DNA from: an uncultured Phocaeicola sp. | GTDB taxonomy: Bacteria; Bacteroidota; Bacteroidia; Bacteroidales; Bacteroidaceae | Length of the DNA stretch: 42,264 bases | Reading direction: 5' to 3' | Assembly: GCA_944320815.1 (NCBI GenBank) | Contig: CALUIZ010000026.1 | Location: forward strand, 1-42,264 | Part shown: one piece after another, positions 1 to 7,034 of the stretch | Position numbering within the stretch: the stretch's first letter is position 1 | How the letters are laid out: the number at the start of each line of letters is the position of its first letter | Translations under genes and position numbers: made by a program | Notes under the pieces: model-generated | Seen by the model: the letters and a program-made list of their open reading frames with translations, nothing else | Databases searched by the model: none | Told to the model about the DNA's origin: nothing

Positions 1-73
1 GCACTCTTAGCTCAGTTGGTAGAGCAACTGACTCTTAATCAGTGGGTCCAGGGTTCGAATCCCTGAGGGTGTA
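1..73 (+). tRNA. tRNA-Lys (anticodon CTT)
   Basis: A complete cloverleaf can be folded. The acceptor stem is 1-7 with 66-72 (including G-U pairs), the D stem is 10-13 with 22-25, the anticodon stem is 27-31 with 39-43, and the T stem is 49-53 with 61-65 around a TTCGAAT loop. The anticodon loop CTCTTAA places CTT at 34-36, which reads the lysine codon AAG. The 3' CCA is not encoded: base 73 is A and is followed by CAAAG. The window starts exactly at the first base, so any upstream tRNA or promoter is out of view. A hairpin terminator follows at once. Confidence 0.97.
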
Positions 74-78
74 CAAAG

Positions 79-111
79 AAAAAGCCTTGGACGGATGTCA
101 CAAGGCTTTTT
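79..111. terminator. Bidirectional terminator between tRNA-Lys and the convergent membrane-protein gene
   Basis: The 11-base arm AAAAAGCCTTG (79-89) pairs perfectly with CAAGGCTTTTT (101-111) around an 11-base loop. It gives a T-run on either strand. The stop codon of the minus-strand gene (98-100) lies in the loop, so one hairpin serves both units. Confidence 0.85.
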
Positions 112-604
112 CTATCTCTTTCACTACGTGTGCCGCATTGTCGCAGCTGAACAAATATTTCCTGCCTTTCTTCGTGCGGATTAGGAACGCTTGGGAATAG
201 TCGCCTACATAGGAAGTGTAGTAGCCGATGTCCCGGTTATAGAATCTGCCGATGTAGCCGTATATACCTCCGATGCCGAATACACGGATGTTTCCGGTGT
301 TTCGCGGGTCATACATCCGTATTTCTTCAATGTCGGCATATGCGACGGTCAGTTTTCCACCTCCCTTTATCAAGGTGAGCCGGGTGTCGTCAAGGATGAT
401 TTCTTTAGGTGCATAGAGCAGAATGGCACCCAAGGAGAGAAGCACGATGACGATGACACATCCGAAAAGGATCTGCATTGTGGGTGAGGGGGTATGCATG
501 AAGTCACAGACAGGAATAAGTAGCCCGAAGATGACAATGATGGGGGTTACAATCCATGTGATGAGTCTGACGGTCTGGCTCAGCGAAACTTTTTCTCTGG
601 TCAT
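98..604 (-). CDS. Two-TM protein with PH-like domain, hypothetical
   Basis: This 168-residue protein has two hydrophobic stretches, about residues 12-33 and 45-66, separated by a short loop. A soluble C-terminal half follows, beginning around PKEIILDD. Its beta-rich pattern, with short strands and a final helix (NAAHVVKEIEKAL), resembles small bacterial PH-domain membrane proteins. That domain call is from pattern only. The Gly/Tyr-rich segment (GIGGIYGYIGRF, residues ~110-121) is distinctive. It starts 18 bases downstream of the AraC-type regulator on the same strand, so the two are probably co-transcribed. The gene may be a target or partner of that regulator; its function is unknown. Confidence 0.75.
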   Translation of the reverse strand: MTREKVSLSQTVRLITWIVTPIIVIFGLLIPVCDFMHTPSPTMQILFGCVIVIVLLSLGAILLYAPKEIILDDTRLTLIKGGGKLTVAYADIEEIRMYDPRNTGNIRVFGIGGIYGYIGRFYNRDIGYYTSYVGDYSQAFLIRTKKGRKYLFSCDNAAHVVKEIEKAL

Positions 605-622
605 GGCGATATGGATTTGGAA

Positions 623-1528
623 TTATACATTGATTTGTTTCCGGTATTCGTTGGGGGTGCAGCCCACACGTTTCTTGAAGAAACGGCAGAAATGCTGCGG
701 ATATTGGAATCCGAGGGAATAGGCAATCCGGCTCACTGTATCATTCGAATCTGTGATGCGTTCTTTGGCAATATCGATTATTTTATCTTGGATATAGTCT
801 TGCGGAGTCTTTCCGGTTTCTTTCTTGAACAGGTCGCCGAAATAGTTGGGTGAAAGGCATAGCTCCTCGGCGAAATAATGCACCGAAGGAAGACCTTCTG
901 TCTCTGCATGGTCTGCATTGAAGTATTCGTTCAGCAGTCTTTCAAAATGAGTCAGTACATCACGGTTTGCTTTGCTTCTGGTGGTGAACTGGCGTTCGTA
1001 GAAGCGCATGCAATACCCCAGAAGCAGTTCGATGTGAGTGACGAGCAGCGTACGGCTGTGTTTGTCCACTGAATGTTTCAGTTCCAGTTGGATGGTGTGC
1101 AGGCATTTTAGAAAAATCTGCCGTTCCTCTTCCGAAAGATGCAGTGCTTCGTTCACTTCGTAGGAAAAGAATGTATATTGCCGGATGTTTCTTCCCAGTT
1201 GGGTTCCTCTGATGAGGTCGGGATGGAAAAGAATGCCGTAGGCGTTGGTCTGGGGGTGTCCTGTGGTGCGTGTGGTCATGGCAGTCTGTCCAGGGGCAAA
1301 ACAGACAATCGTGCCTTCCTGGAAGTCGTAGTTCTGACGGCCATATCTGATTTCACAGCCTTTCTCCATTTTCAGGAAAATGGCATAGAGACCATAGTTC
1401 AGGCGGATGGAATCCACATCGTGCGTAGCCTTGTTCATGTCGGCCACAGTGACCAGAGGGTGAAGCGTTTCCAGTCCGTAAAGTTGGTTGAACAGCTGTA
1501 CGCTGTTCAAGTCGATAATATTTTCCAT
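623..1528 (-). CDS. AraC family transcriptional regulator
   Basis: This 301-residue protein has the AraC layout. An N-terminal cupin-like ligand or dimerisation domain covers about residues 20-170 (for example RLNYGLYAIFLKMEKGCEIR and FQEGTIVCFAPGQ). A C-terminal double helix-turn-helix domain covers about 195-300. The HTH shows the usual pattern: a first helix ending LCLSPNYFGDLFKKETGKTPQDYI, broken here as LSPNYFGDLFKKETGKTP, then ISRIAYSLGF-like residues (VSRIAYSLGFQYPQHF) and a final GCTPNEYRKQ. It should be a DNA-binding activator. The ligand is unknown. A -7 box lies at 1551-1558. The gene is divergent from the DUF362 gene and upstream of the 98-604 membrane protein, either of which could be controlled by it. 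Confidence 0.92.
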   Translation of the reverse strand: MENIIDLNSVQLFNQLYGLETLHPLVTVADMNKATHDVDSIRLNYGLYAIFLKMEKGCEIRYGRQNYDFQEGTIVCFAPGQTAMTTRTTGHPQTNAYGILFHPDLIRGTQLGRNIRQYTFFSYEVNEALHLSEEERQIFLKCLHTIQLELKHSVDKHSRTLLVTHIELLLGYCMRFYERQFTTRSKANRDVLTHFERLLNEYFNADHAETEGLPSVHYFAEELCLSPNYFGDLFKKETGKTPQDYIQDKIIDIAKERITDSNDTVSRIAYSLGFQYPQHFCRFFKKRVGCTPNEYRKQINV

Positions 1529-1550
1529 ATTCGTGTCATTGATAATGATG

Positions 1551-1558
1551 CAAATATA
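1551..1558 (-). promoter_or_regulatory. -7 box for the AraC-type regulator
   Basis: Read on the minus strand the bases are TATATTTG, a perfect match to the Bacteroidetes -7 consensus TAnnTTTG. The box lies 22 bases upstream of the ATG at 1528. Confidence 0.65.
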
Positions 1559-1710
1559 AGAAAAAATCTGACATGTCTCATAACCCTGATTACGGATGCT
1601 GTTACCTCACTTACAGAGTGATAGGAGGATTTGGCATTTTCATCGTCAGATTCTGTAATCAAGGTAATAATATCCGTAACATGTTTACCGGAGAATACTT
1701 TCCTGGAGCG

Positions 1711-1718
1711 TACCTTTG
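1711..1718 (+). promoter_or_regulatory. -7 box for the DUF362 gene
   Basis: TACCTTTG is a perfect TAnnTTTG match, 37 bases upstream of the ATG at 1756. It lies downstream of the in-frame ATG at 1573, which argues that 1573 is not the real start. Confidence 0.65.
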
Positions 1719-1755
1719 TATTCGTAAGTTTAATGTGATAAAATCTTGTAGTAAA

Positions 1756-2841
1756 ATGAGAATTTCAAATCTTGTGAAGCCGGGACTGGTGGCTTTTATG
1801 GGTTGTTGCATGATTCTTGATTGCGGAACGGCGCAAACCGTCCAGAATCAGGCGGTGCCCGGAAAGGATGGCAATAAATATGTGCCGTATCCAGAGCGTA
1901 CAGGTAATGAATCGGTTGTGTATTTCACCCGCAATCTGAGTGCGGAAGGGTTGATTGAGGCGTATGAACAAGTGTGTGCCCGTATTGAAGGACAAGTGGG
2001 AGTGAAGCTGCACACCGGCGAAAAGAACGGTCCCAACATCATCCCTAGTGAATGGGTGAAGGCACTTTTGCAGAAAGATCTCCCCGATGCACGTATCGTG
2101 GAGACGAACACTTATTATGTGGGCGACAGATATACTACCGAGCAGCATCGCCAGACCTTGAAAGTGAACGGATGGACTTTTTGTCCTGTGGACATTATTG
2201 ACGAGGAGGATACGCTGACGCTTCCTGTGAAAGATGGGAAGTGGTTCGACAAAATGTCGGTGGGAAGCCATCTGACTGACTATAACTCGCTTGTGGTGCT
2301 GACCCATTTCAAGGGGCACACTCAGGGAGGTTTCGGGGGAAGCAACAAGAACATTGGCATCGGCTGTGCGGACGGACGTATCGGAAAAGCATGGATACAT
2401 ACTACTCCGGGGCAGGACAACCAATGGGACATAGCCAAAGAAGAGTTTATGGAGCGTATGACAGAGTCCACAAAGGCCGTGGTGGATTATTTCGGCGGAC
2501 ACATCACTTATGTCAATGTGATGCGCAACATGTCTGTGTCGTGTGATTGTGAAGGTGTGAACGCCGCTCCTGTGGTGACTCCCAATGTGGGCATTCTTTC
2601 CTCTACCGACATTCTTGCTCTCGATCAGGCATGTGTAGATTTAGTGTATGCCATGACGGAGGCGGAACATCACGACCTGGTGGAACGGATTGAAACCCGG
2701 CATGGCCTTCGCCAGCTTTCGTATATGAAGGAGTTGGGAATGGGCAATGACCGTTATGTTCTCATTGATTTGGACAATGGCGGGAAGCGGATTACTGCGG
2801 CCGAAGCGGTGAAAGGTCTCAAACCGTTTGTAGCAGAATGA
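1756..2841 (+). CDS. DUF362 domain-containing protein
   Basis: The protein is 361 residues from the ATG at 1756, chosen because a -7 box sits just before it and the product then begins with a hydrophobic leader (LVKPGLVAFMGCCMILDCG). The leader suggests export or lipidation. The body matches DUF362 proteins, which are related to ferredoxin-like and periplasmic cofactor proteins. Visible features are the segment VVYFTRNLSAEGLIEAYEQV, the Gly-rich HTQGGFGGSNKNIGIGCADG, and ISVSCDC-like cysteines (VSCDCEG). The function is not established. There is no classical CxxCxxCxxxCP ferredoxin motif in the C-terminus, unlike many DUF362 members. The gene is monocistronic and convergent with hsp20. Confidence 0.85.
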   Translation: MRISNLVKPGLVAFMGCCMILDCGTAQTVQNQAVPGKDGNKYVPYPERTGNESVVYFTRNLSAEGLIEAYEQVCARIEGQVGVKLHTGEKNGPNIIPSEWVKALLQKDLPDARIVETNTYYVGDRYTTEQHRQTLKVNGWTFCPVDIIDEEDTLTLPVKDGKWFDKMSVGSHLTDYNSLVVLTHFKGHTQGGFGGSNKNIGIGCADGRIGKAWIHTTPGQDNQWDIAKEEFMERMTESTKAVVDYFGGHITYVNVMRNMSVSCDCEGVNAAPVVTPNVGILSSTDILALDQACVDLVYAMTEAEHHDLVERIETRHGLRQLSYMKELGMGNDRYVLIDLDNGGKRITAAEAVKGLKPFVAE

Positions 2842-2898
2842 CGTATGAAACGAATGTCTCTCCGCTCACCGCTTGTGTAAGTCTGAACGGCAACAAAA

Positions 2899-2929
2899 AG
2901 CCCTTCCCGTTTTGAGGCGGAAAGGGCTT
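2899..2929 (-). terminator. Terminator of hsp20
   Basis: The arms AAGCCCTTCCCG and CGGAAAGGGCTT form a stem with one mismatch. On the minus strand it is followed by TTTTTG, so it serves hsp20. The plus strand lacks a T-run. Confidence 0.7.
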
Positions 2930-2951
2930 CATTACCTTTAATCAGAGCCGA

Positions 2952-3389
2952 TTAATGGATTTCGATTACACGGTTGACTTTGGCTTTTTCTTCAGGAGTG
3001 CGCTTCGGAAGTTCGATGGTCAATACACCGTCGGTCACGTTGGCATTGATTTTCTCTTTCTCCACATCATCCGGAAGAACCAGTCTCTGCTCGAATTTTG
3101 AGTATGAGAATTCACGGCGCAGATATTTCTTGTTTTCTTTGTCTTCTTCTTTACTCTCATTTTTCTTTTCCATTGCGATGACCAGTTCGTCATTTTCACT
3201 CAGATGGATGGTGAAATCCTCTTTGGTCATGCCCGGAGCGGCAACTTCCACCTTATAATCCTTTTCTCCTTCAATGACATTGATTGCGGGAGCTGTAGCA
3301 TTGGCTCTTACCATCCAGTCGTTGTCAAAGAAATCATTGAAAATACTCGGTAACCAGTTCTGATTGTAATTTTTTCTAGTCGGCATCAT
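2952..3389 (-). CDS. Small heat-shock protein, Hsp20/alpha-crystallin family
   Basis: This 145-residue protein has normal length for a bacterial Hsp20. The alpha-crystallin domain runs from about residue 35 (APAINVIEGEKDYKVEVAAPG) to 135 and contains the signature region DGVLTIELPK. The C-terminus VNRVIEIH carries the I-x-I-type anchoring motif (IEI). It is a cytoplasmic ATP-independent chaperone that holds unfolding proteins for ClpB/DnaK. The N-terminal arm contains WLPSIFNDFFDNDW, typical of Bacteroidetes members. It is monocistronic with its own terminator. The 320-base upstream region holds two copies of a motif that also occurs upstream of clpB at the other end of the window. Confidence 0.95.
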   Translation of the reverse strand: MMPTRKNYNQNWLPSIFNDFFDNDWMVRANATAPAINVIEGEKDYKVEVAAPGMTKEDFTIHLSENDELVIAMEKKNESKEEDKENKKYLRREFSYSKFEQRLVLPDDVEKEKINANVTDGVLTIELPKRTPEEKAKVNRVIEIH

Positions 3390-3491
3390 AGTTGTAATCT
3401 CCTATTTTTTTAAGTTATTAATCAATTTGTTTCTGAATCTCTCCGCCTTTCGGCTTCGGAATTCACCTGTATTGGTGCAAACTTTATACCG

Positions 3492-3566
3492 TTTGACAAA
3501 ATGTCATTCCATGTCTGTTTGATTTTTATATTTCGGAATGTTCTTTAAACAAAATGACATTCCCTT
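3492..3566 (-). promoter_or_regulatory. Candidate hsp20 operator: two copies of an ATGACATTTTGT-type motif
   Basis: On the minus strand the copies read GGAATGTCATTTTGTTTAAA (distal, 3565-3546) and GGAATGACATTTTGTCAAAC (proximal, 3511-3492). They agree at most positions over 20 bases. The proximal copy contains the palindrome TGACA-TTT-TGTCA (3494-3506). It lies immediately upstream of an imperfect -7 sequence, TAAAGTTTG (3478-3486). Related sequences occur upstream of clpB. That it is an operator is inference. Confidence 0.5.
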
Positions 3567-3678
3567 TAAACTTACGCAAACATTGTTAGCCGATGGCATC
3601 CTGCAACTATGGTTGTCAAACTGTCGGATTATATGTCTTAATGGCAGAAAAAGGATTGCTTATGTGGACAGGATGGTT

Positions 3679-3686
3679 TATATTTG
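3679..3686 (+). promoter_or_regulatory. -7 box for the MBL-fold lipoprotein gene
   Basis: TATATTTG is a perfect TAnnTTTG match, with a TTG at 3656-3658 about 20 bases upstream as -33 element. It lies 23 bases before the ATG at 3710. Confidence 0.7.
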
Positions 3687-3709
3687 CGAAAAGGAATATT
3701 GACAAACAG

Positions 3710-4567
3710 ATGAAGAACATGAAAAAGACAATGATTCTGCTGGCCGGTGTCACGATGACGCTGGTTTCGGCATGCGGCGGGACGGCCAAGAAGCAGACGG
3801 CCGAAAAGACTGATTCCATTACTTCTGCAGTGTATATGGGTGTGAAAACCATTCAGCTCGACAGCGTGAAGGCTACATGGATTCGTGACAATGCGCAGGA
3901 CAAGCTGATGCCTGTAAGCCTTTTCGACGGAAATGCGGTGCAGATTGCCGATTCCTTAGGATTGGAAAACGGGATTCCTTCGTCAATCAGTACATTTCTT
4001 GTAGAGGCAGGAGGGAAGCGTATCTTGTTTGACACAGGGATGGGAGCGTCCGACAGCCAGCTTCTGAAGGGACTGGAGGCTTTGGGTGTGGCTCCGGAAA
4101 ATGTGGAATATCTTTATCTCACCCATTTTCATGGCGACCATATCGGCGGCATGATGAAAGGCGATACGGTGGTTTTCCCCAAGGCACAGGTCTATGCTTC
4201 AAAGGCGGAATATGATGCCTGGATGAAGATAGATGAAGAGAAGAAGGCGCAGGTGGTGAAAACGATGGAAGCCTATAAGGACCGTCTGCATCTGTTCGAG
4301 TTCGGCGACGTGCTTCCCGGCAATGTGATGACTGTCAAGGCATCAGGGCATACGCCGGGACATACGGTCTATCAGGCCGGCAAATTGCTGGTGGTGGGTG
4401 ATCTGATGCATGGGGCAGCTCTGCAGATGGAGAATCCTGACATCTGCGCTTCCTTTGATATGGACAGGAATGAAGCTGTCTCCACGCGCAGGCTGATATT
4501 GGAGTATGCAGAAAAGAACGGGCTGACGATGGCCGGCATGCATCTGCCCATGCCGGCATTCCATTGA
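3710..4567 (+). CDS. Metallo-beta-lactamase-fold hydrolase, lipoprotein
   Basis: The protein is 285 residues from ATG 3710; a second ATG at 3719 is equally possible. It begins with a lipoprotein signal peptide ending LVSAC, giving a lipidated Cys22. The MBL metal site is complete: HFHGDH at 139-144, the second-shell GHTPGH with His218, Asp231 in VVGDLMHG, and His278 in AGMHLP. The closest functional types are the secreted MBL hydrolases annotated as lactonase-like (quorum-quenching AiiA/AhlD type), but the substrate cannot be read from sequence. It is anchored to the envelope by lipid, probably facing the periplasm. It is convergent with the DUF2461 gene, with 6 bases between stops. Confidence 0.88.
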   Translation: MKNMKKTMILLAGVTMTLVSACGGTAKKQTAEKTDSITSAVYMGVKTIQLDSVKATWIRDNAQDKLMPVSLFDGNAVQIADSLGLENGIPSSISTFLVEAGGKRILFDTGMGASDSQLLKGLEALGVAPENVEYLYLTHFHGDHIGGMMKGDTVVFPKAQVYASKAEYDAWMKIDEEKKAQVVKTMEAYKDRLHLFEFGDVLPGNVMTVKASGHTPGHTVYQAGKLLVVGDLMHGAALQMENPDICASFDMDRNEAVSTRRLILEYAEKNGLTMAGMHLPMPAFH

Positions 4568-4573
4568 GAGCTG

Positions 4574-5260
4574 TCAGAATGAGGCGTTCTCTTCGTTCAC
4601 GAAACTGATGGCGCGGTTCAGATAGGCGATGAAGGGCTGTGTAGTGCGGAAGGCGGCAAGCGTGCGTTCCAGCAGATGGTCTTCCAGCATGAAGCGTTTC
4701 CCCGGCTCATAGAGCAGGCAATAGGAGCGATACATCAGGTAGGGTGAGTAGGGAGCGTTTTTGGGGTATCCGTTGGGCACTCTCTTCAGCATGTCAGACT
4801 GGTCGAGGCTGAAGAGGGGAGCTTTGCGGAGCGTGCGTGAAAACTCGCCGTCGTCGTTGCAGATGTCATCGCGGAGCGCACGCATCACTTTCGGCTCGAA
4901 CTGATAGTTTCCTGAGGCGAGCATGTTTCCGCCGGGATAGCCGGCTTCCTGCGGCCCCACCTGGAAATAGTAGCCGGAGAAGCCGGACTTTTTACCTTGC
5001 GGACAGACGAATGCGCCCAGATGGCATTTGTAGGGCCGTTTGTCGGGCGAGAATCTCGTGTCGCGGTAGATGCGGTAGGTGCAGTCTTTCGCGGTCAGTC
5101 CGTTTATCGTATTGTCAAATTCTGCGATTCCTGCAATCAGTTTTTCGGTAAAGGCATTGAACTCTTCCTGGACGGAGAGATATTCACTTTTGTGGGCCTG
5201 AAACCATTCCCGGTTGTTGTTCTTTTCCAGCCGGGCAAGAAAGTCGATTATTTCTTTCAT
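4574..5260 (-). CDS. DUF2461 family protein (TIGR02453)
   Basis: This 228-residue protein begins MKEIIDFLARLEKNNNREWF, the usual N-terminus of the DUF2461 family (FL..L..NN.reWF). The body contains TYRIYRDTRFSPDKRPYK and GFSGYYFQVGP, both family hallmarks. The biochemical function is unknown. I chose the ATG at 5260. A longer reading to 5389 has no family similarity and runs through the -7 box at 5319-5326. It is probably a cytoplasmic single-gene unit. Confidence 0.9.
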   Translation of the reverse strand: MKEIIDFLARLEKNNNREWFQAHKSEYLSVQEEFNAFTEKLIAGIAEFDNTINGLTAKDCTYRIYRDTRFSPDKRPYKCHLGAFVCPQGKKSGFSGYYFQVGPQEAGYPGGNMLASGNYQFEPKVMRALRDDICNDDGEFSRTLRKAPLFSLDQSDMLKRVPNGYPKNAPYSPYLMYRSYCLLYEPGKRFMLEDHLLERTLAAFRTTQPFIAYLNRAISFVNEENASF

Positions 5261-5318
5261 ATTTCTCTTGTTGTTATCGGAATGTCCAATCCGGCGGGAC
5301 CGGATCTGAAACTGTAGG

Positions 5319-5326
5319 CAAAGATA
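5319..5326 (-). promoter_or_regulatory. -7 box for the DUF2461 gene
   Basis: On the minus strand the bases are TATCTTTG, a perfect TAnnTTTG match 58 bases upstream of ATG 5260. Confidence 0.6.
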
Positions 5327-5493
5327 GTGTTTTTCTGCTGTGTTTGTCTTTTGCAGAACGGAAATATGAGCCAGACCGTCCGCTGGCATTTCTGCGTGGA
5401 AAATGATGAGGTATTCTGTCTGAAGTAACGGCCTGTTTTAGACAGGGTATGCGGAAGTTTTTACAGAAGCAGGCGGATATGATGAAAAAGACG

Positions 5494-5501
5494 TATATTT
5501 G
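5494..5501 (+). promoter_or_regulatory. Possible -7 box for the M23 peptidase gene
   Basis: TATATTTG matches TAnnTTTG, but no clear -33 TTTG is seen 19-20 bases upstream. If it is real, transcription starts near 5508. Translation would then begin at 5511 with almost no leader, or at 5526-5535. Confidence 0.45.
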
Positions 5502-5510
5502 TCAGTGAAA

Positions 5511-6794
5511 ATGAAAAATGAGACTATGATGAGAATGGGAAAAAAACAAAGAATTATAGCGGCTGTAATAGTGGGAGTGGTCGCGCTGGGATTCATTTTC
5601 TGGCCGAAGCCTAAGGCGGGTGATGAGCCTGATGAGGTGGAGGTGACCGATTCTGCAGAAGTGGAACAACTGGTGCTTGAATATGGCATTCCTGTCGACA
5701 AGTATCGGGTGGATTATGGTATAGTGGAGCGCAACCAGAATCTGTCGCACATTCTGGCCAACCATGGACTGACTTCGCGCAATGTGCATGACCTGAACGA
5801 GAAGGCGAAGGGGGTGTTCGACGTGAGGAAAATCCGCGACGGACAGGCATATGCGGTGTTCAAGACAAAAGACAGTATTCCGAAGACAATGTTCTTTGTC
5901 TATGAGGAGAATCCCAAGTCATATGTGGTGTTTGACCTTCGGGATGAATACAAGGTCTATCGTGGAGAGAATCCGTCGGAATGGAAGCGGAAAGAAATCC
6001 GCGGAAGGGTGGAGTCATCCTTGTGGCTTGCCATGCAGAAATGCGATTCTTCTCCGCTTCTGGCACTTGTGCTTTCCAATATCTATGGATGGTCGATTGA
6101 TTTCTTCAGCCTCCAGAAGGAGGATGAGTTCCGTGTGATTTATGAGCAGGAATGCATCAGTGGTAAGGAACTTGACAATTTTCATGTGCTGGCCGCTTCT
6201 TTCCGCCATTCCGACAGTACATATTATGCCATCCCCTTTGTGCAGGACGGCGAAGAACTGTATTATGGTGTGACCGGGAACAGTCTGGAAGGTGCTTTCC
6301 TCAAGGCTCCGCTTGATTTCTACCGCATCACGTCGCGTTTCTCCAACAGCCGTTTTCATCCGGTGCTGCGCCGTTATCGTGCGCATCACGGTGTGGACTA
6401 CGCCGCCCCGAAAGGCACACCTGTCTATGCCATCGGCAACGGGAAGGTGATTGCCAAGGCTTATCAGCCGAATGGTGCGGGGAACTATCTGAAAATCCGC
6501 CACAACAGCGTGTATGTGACCACTTATATGCACCTTTCACGTTTTGCGAAGGGCATCAAGGTAGGGTCGGTCGTGAAGCAAAAGGAGGTGATAGGTTATG
6601 TCGGGTCTACCGGACTTTCTACGGGACCGCACCTTGACTTCCGTGTGTTCGAGAACGGCAAGCCCATCAATCCGCTGCTTATCAAGTCGCAGCCGAAAAA
6701 GCCTGTCAGACCGGAACTGATGCCACAGTTTGTGCTGTTGCGCGATTCGCTGGTGAAACGGCTGGATGCGATGACGGATTCTTTGTCACGATGA
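5511..6794 (+). CDS. M23 family metallopeptidase, membrane anchored
   Basis: The protein is 427 residues from ATG 5511; ATGs at 5526, 5529 and 5535 are alternatives. There is one N-terminal membrane segment (residues ~13-30, IIAAVIVGVVALGFIFW), then a periplasmic region with an OapA/LysM-like middle part. The C-terminal M23 domain has HHGVD at 292-296, YMHL with His341, and STGPHLDFRV at 369-378. It should be a peptidoglycan DD-endopeptidase acting on cross-links in the periplasm. The last motif is H-L-D rather than the textbook H-x-H, so the third zinc ligand is Asp376. The HxxxD and catalytic His residues are kept. This variant may still bind metal, or may be a regulator. The gene is convergent with the Pmp3-like gene, with 9 bases between stops. 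Confidence 0.9.
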   Translation: MKNETMMRMGKKQRIIAAVIVGVVALGFIFWPKPKAGDEPDEVEVTDSAEVEQLVLEYGIPVDKYRVDYGIVERNQNLSHILANHGLTSRNVHDLNEKAKGVFDVRKIRDGQAYAVFKTKDSIPKTMFFVYEENPKSYVVFDLRDEYKVYRGENPSEWKRKEIRGRVESSLWLAMQKCDSSPLLALVLSNIYGWSIDFFSLQKEDEFRVIYEQECISGKELDNFHVLAASFRHSDSTYYAIPFVQDGEELYYGVTGNSLEGAFLKAPLDFYRITSRFSNSRFHPVLRRYRAHHGVDYAAPKGTPVYAIGNGKVIAKAYQPNGAGNYLKIRHNSVYVTTYMHLSRFAKGIKVGSVVKQKEVIGYVGSTGLSTGPHLDFRVFENGKPINPLLIKSQPKKPVRPELMPQFVLLRDSLVKRLDAMTDSLSR

Positions 6795-6803
6795 GTGTGC
6801 GGG

Positions 6804-6956
6804 TCACGACTTGTTTAGTATCACCAGTGCACCGATGACTCCCGGAATCCATCCGCAGAAGGTGAGCAGCAGGACTATCAGGATAGAGCCGCAGCCTTTG
6901 TCGAAGACGGCCAGCGGCGGGAAGATGATGGAAAGTATCACTCTGAAAACTGACAT
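6804..6956 (-). CDS. YqaE/Pmp3-family small membrane protein
   Basis: The protein is 50 residues from ATG 6956. It has two hydrophobic segments (FRVILSIIFPPLAVF and ILIVLLLTFCGWIPGVIGALVIL) with the Pmp3 hallmark PPLAVF, then a Gly-containing turn and the W-I-P-G motif. These proteolipid-like inner-membrane proteins are linked to membrane potential and stress tolerance in other organisms; its role here is unknown. The promoter directly upstream is among the best in the window, which supports the short start over the longer in-frame reading to 7013. Confidence 0.88.
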   Translation of the reverse strand: MSVFRVILSIIFPPLAVFDKGCGSILIVLLLTFCGWIPGVIGALVILNKS

Positions 6957-6983
6957 GTTCGTATTTGTTTTTTGTTGACTGCC

Positions 6984-7014
6984 CAAAGATAGATTTTTTT
7001 CGTGACGTGACAAA
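6984..7014 (-). promoter_or_regulatory. Promoter of the Pmp3-like gene
   Basis: On the minus strand there is TTTG at 7014-7011, then exactly 19 bases, then TATCTTTG at 6991-6984. This fits the Bacteroidetes TTTG-N19-TAnnTTTG promoter. Confidence 0.8.
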
Positions 7015-7034
7015 CTTTTTGATGGGACAGGAAA

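Larger units (their letters stand above)
3390..3709. other. Intergenic region between divergent hsp20 and the MBL-fold lipoprotein gene
   Basis: This 320-base stretch holds the hsp20 control region (motif copies at 3492-3513 and 3544-3566) and the promoter of the plus-strand gene at 3679-3686. A plus-strand in-frame extension from 3593 is not believed to be coding, because the -7 box lies inside it. I see no RNA gene. Confidence 0.6.

Noticed and set aside
1573..1755. 183-base N-terminal extension of the DUF362 gene
   Set aside because: A perfect -7 box (1711-1718) lies inside it, and the signal-like leader starts at 1756.
3593..3709. N-terminal extension of the MBL-fold lipoprotein
   Set aside because: The promoter lies inside it, and the lipobox fits a start at 3710 or 3719.
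5499..5510. Upstream TTG start for the M23 peptidase
   Set aside because: The TTG lies inside the -7 box TATATTTG (5494-5501), so it would not be in the mRNA. ATG 5511 or a later one is preferred.
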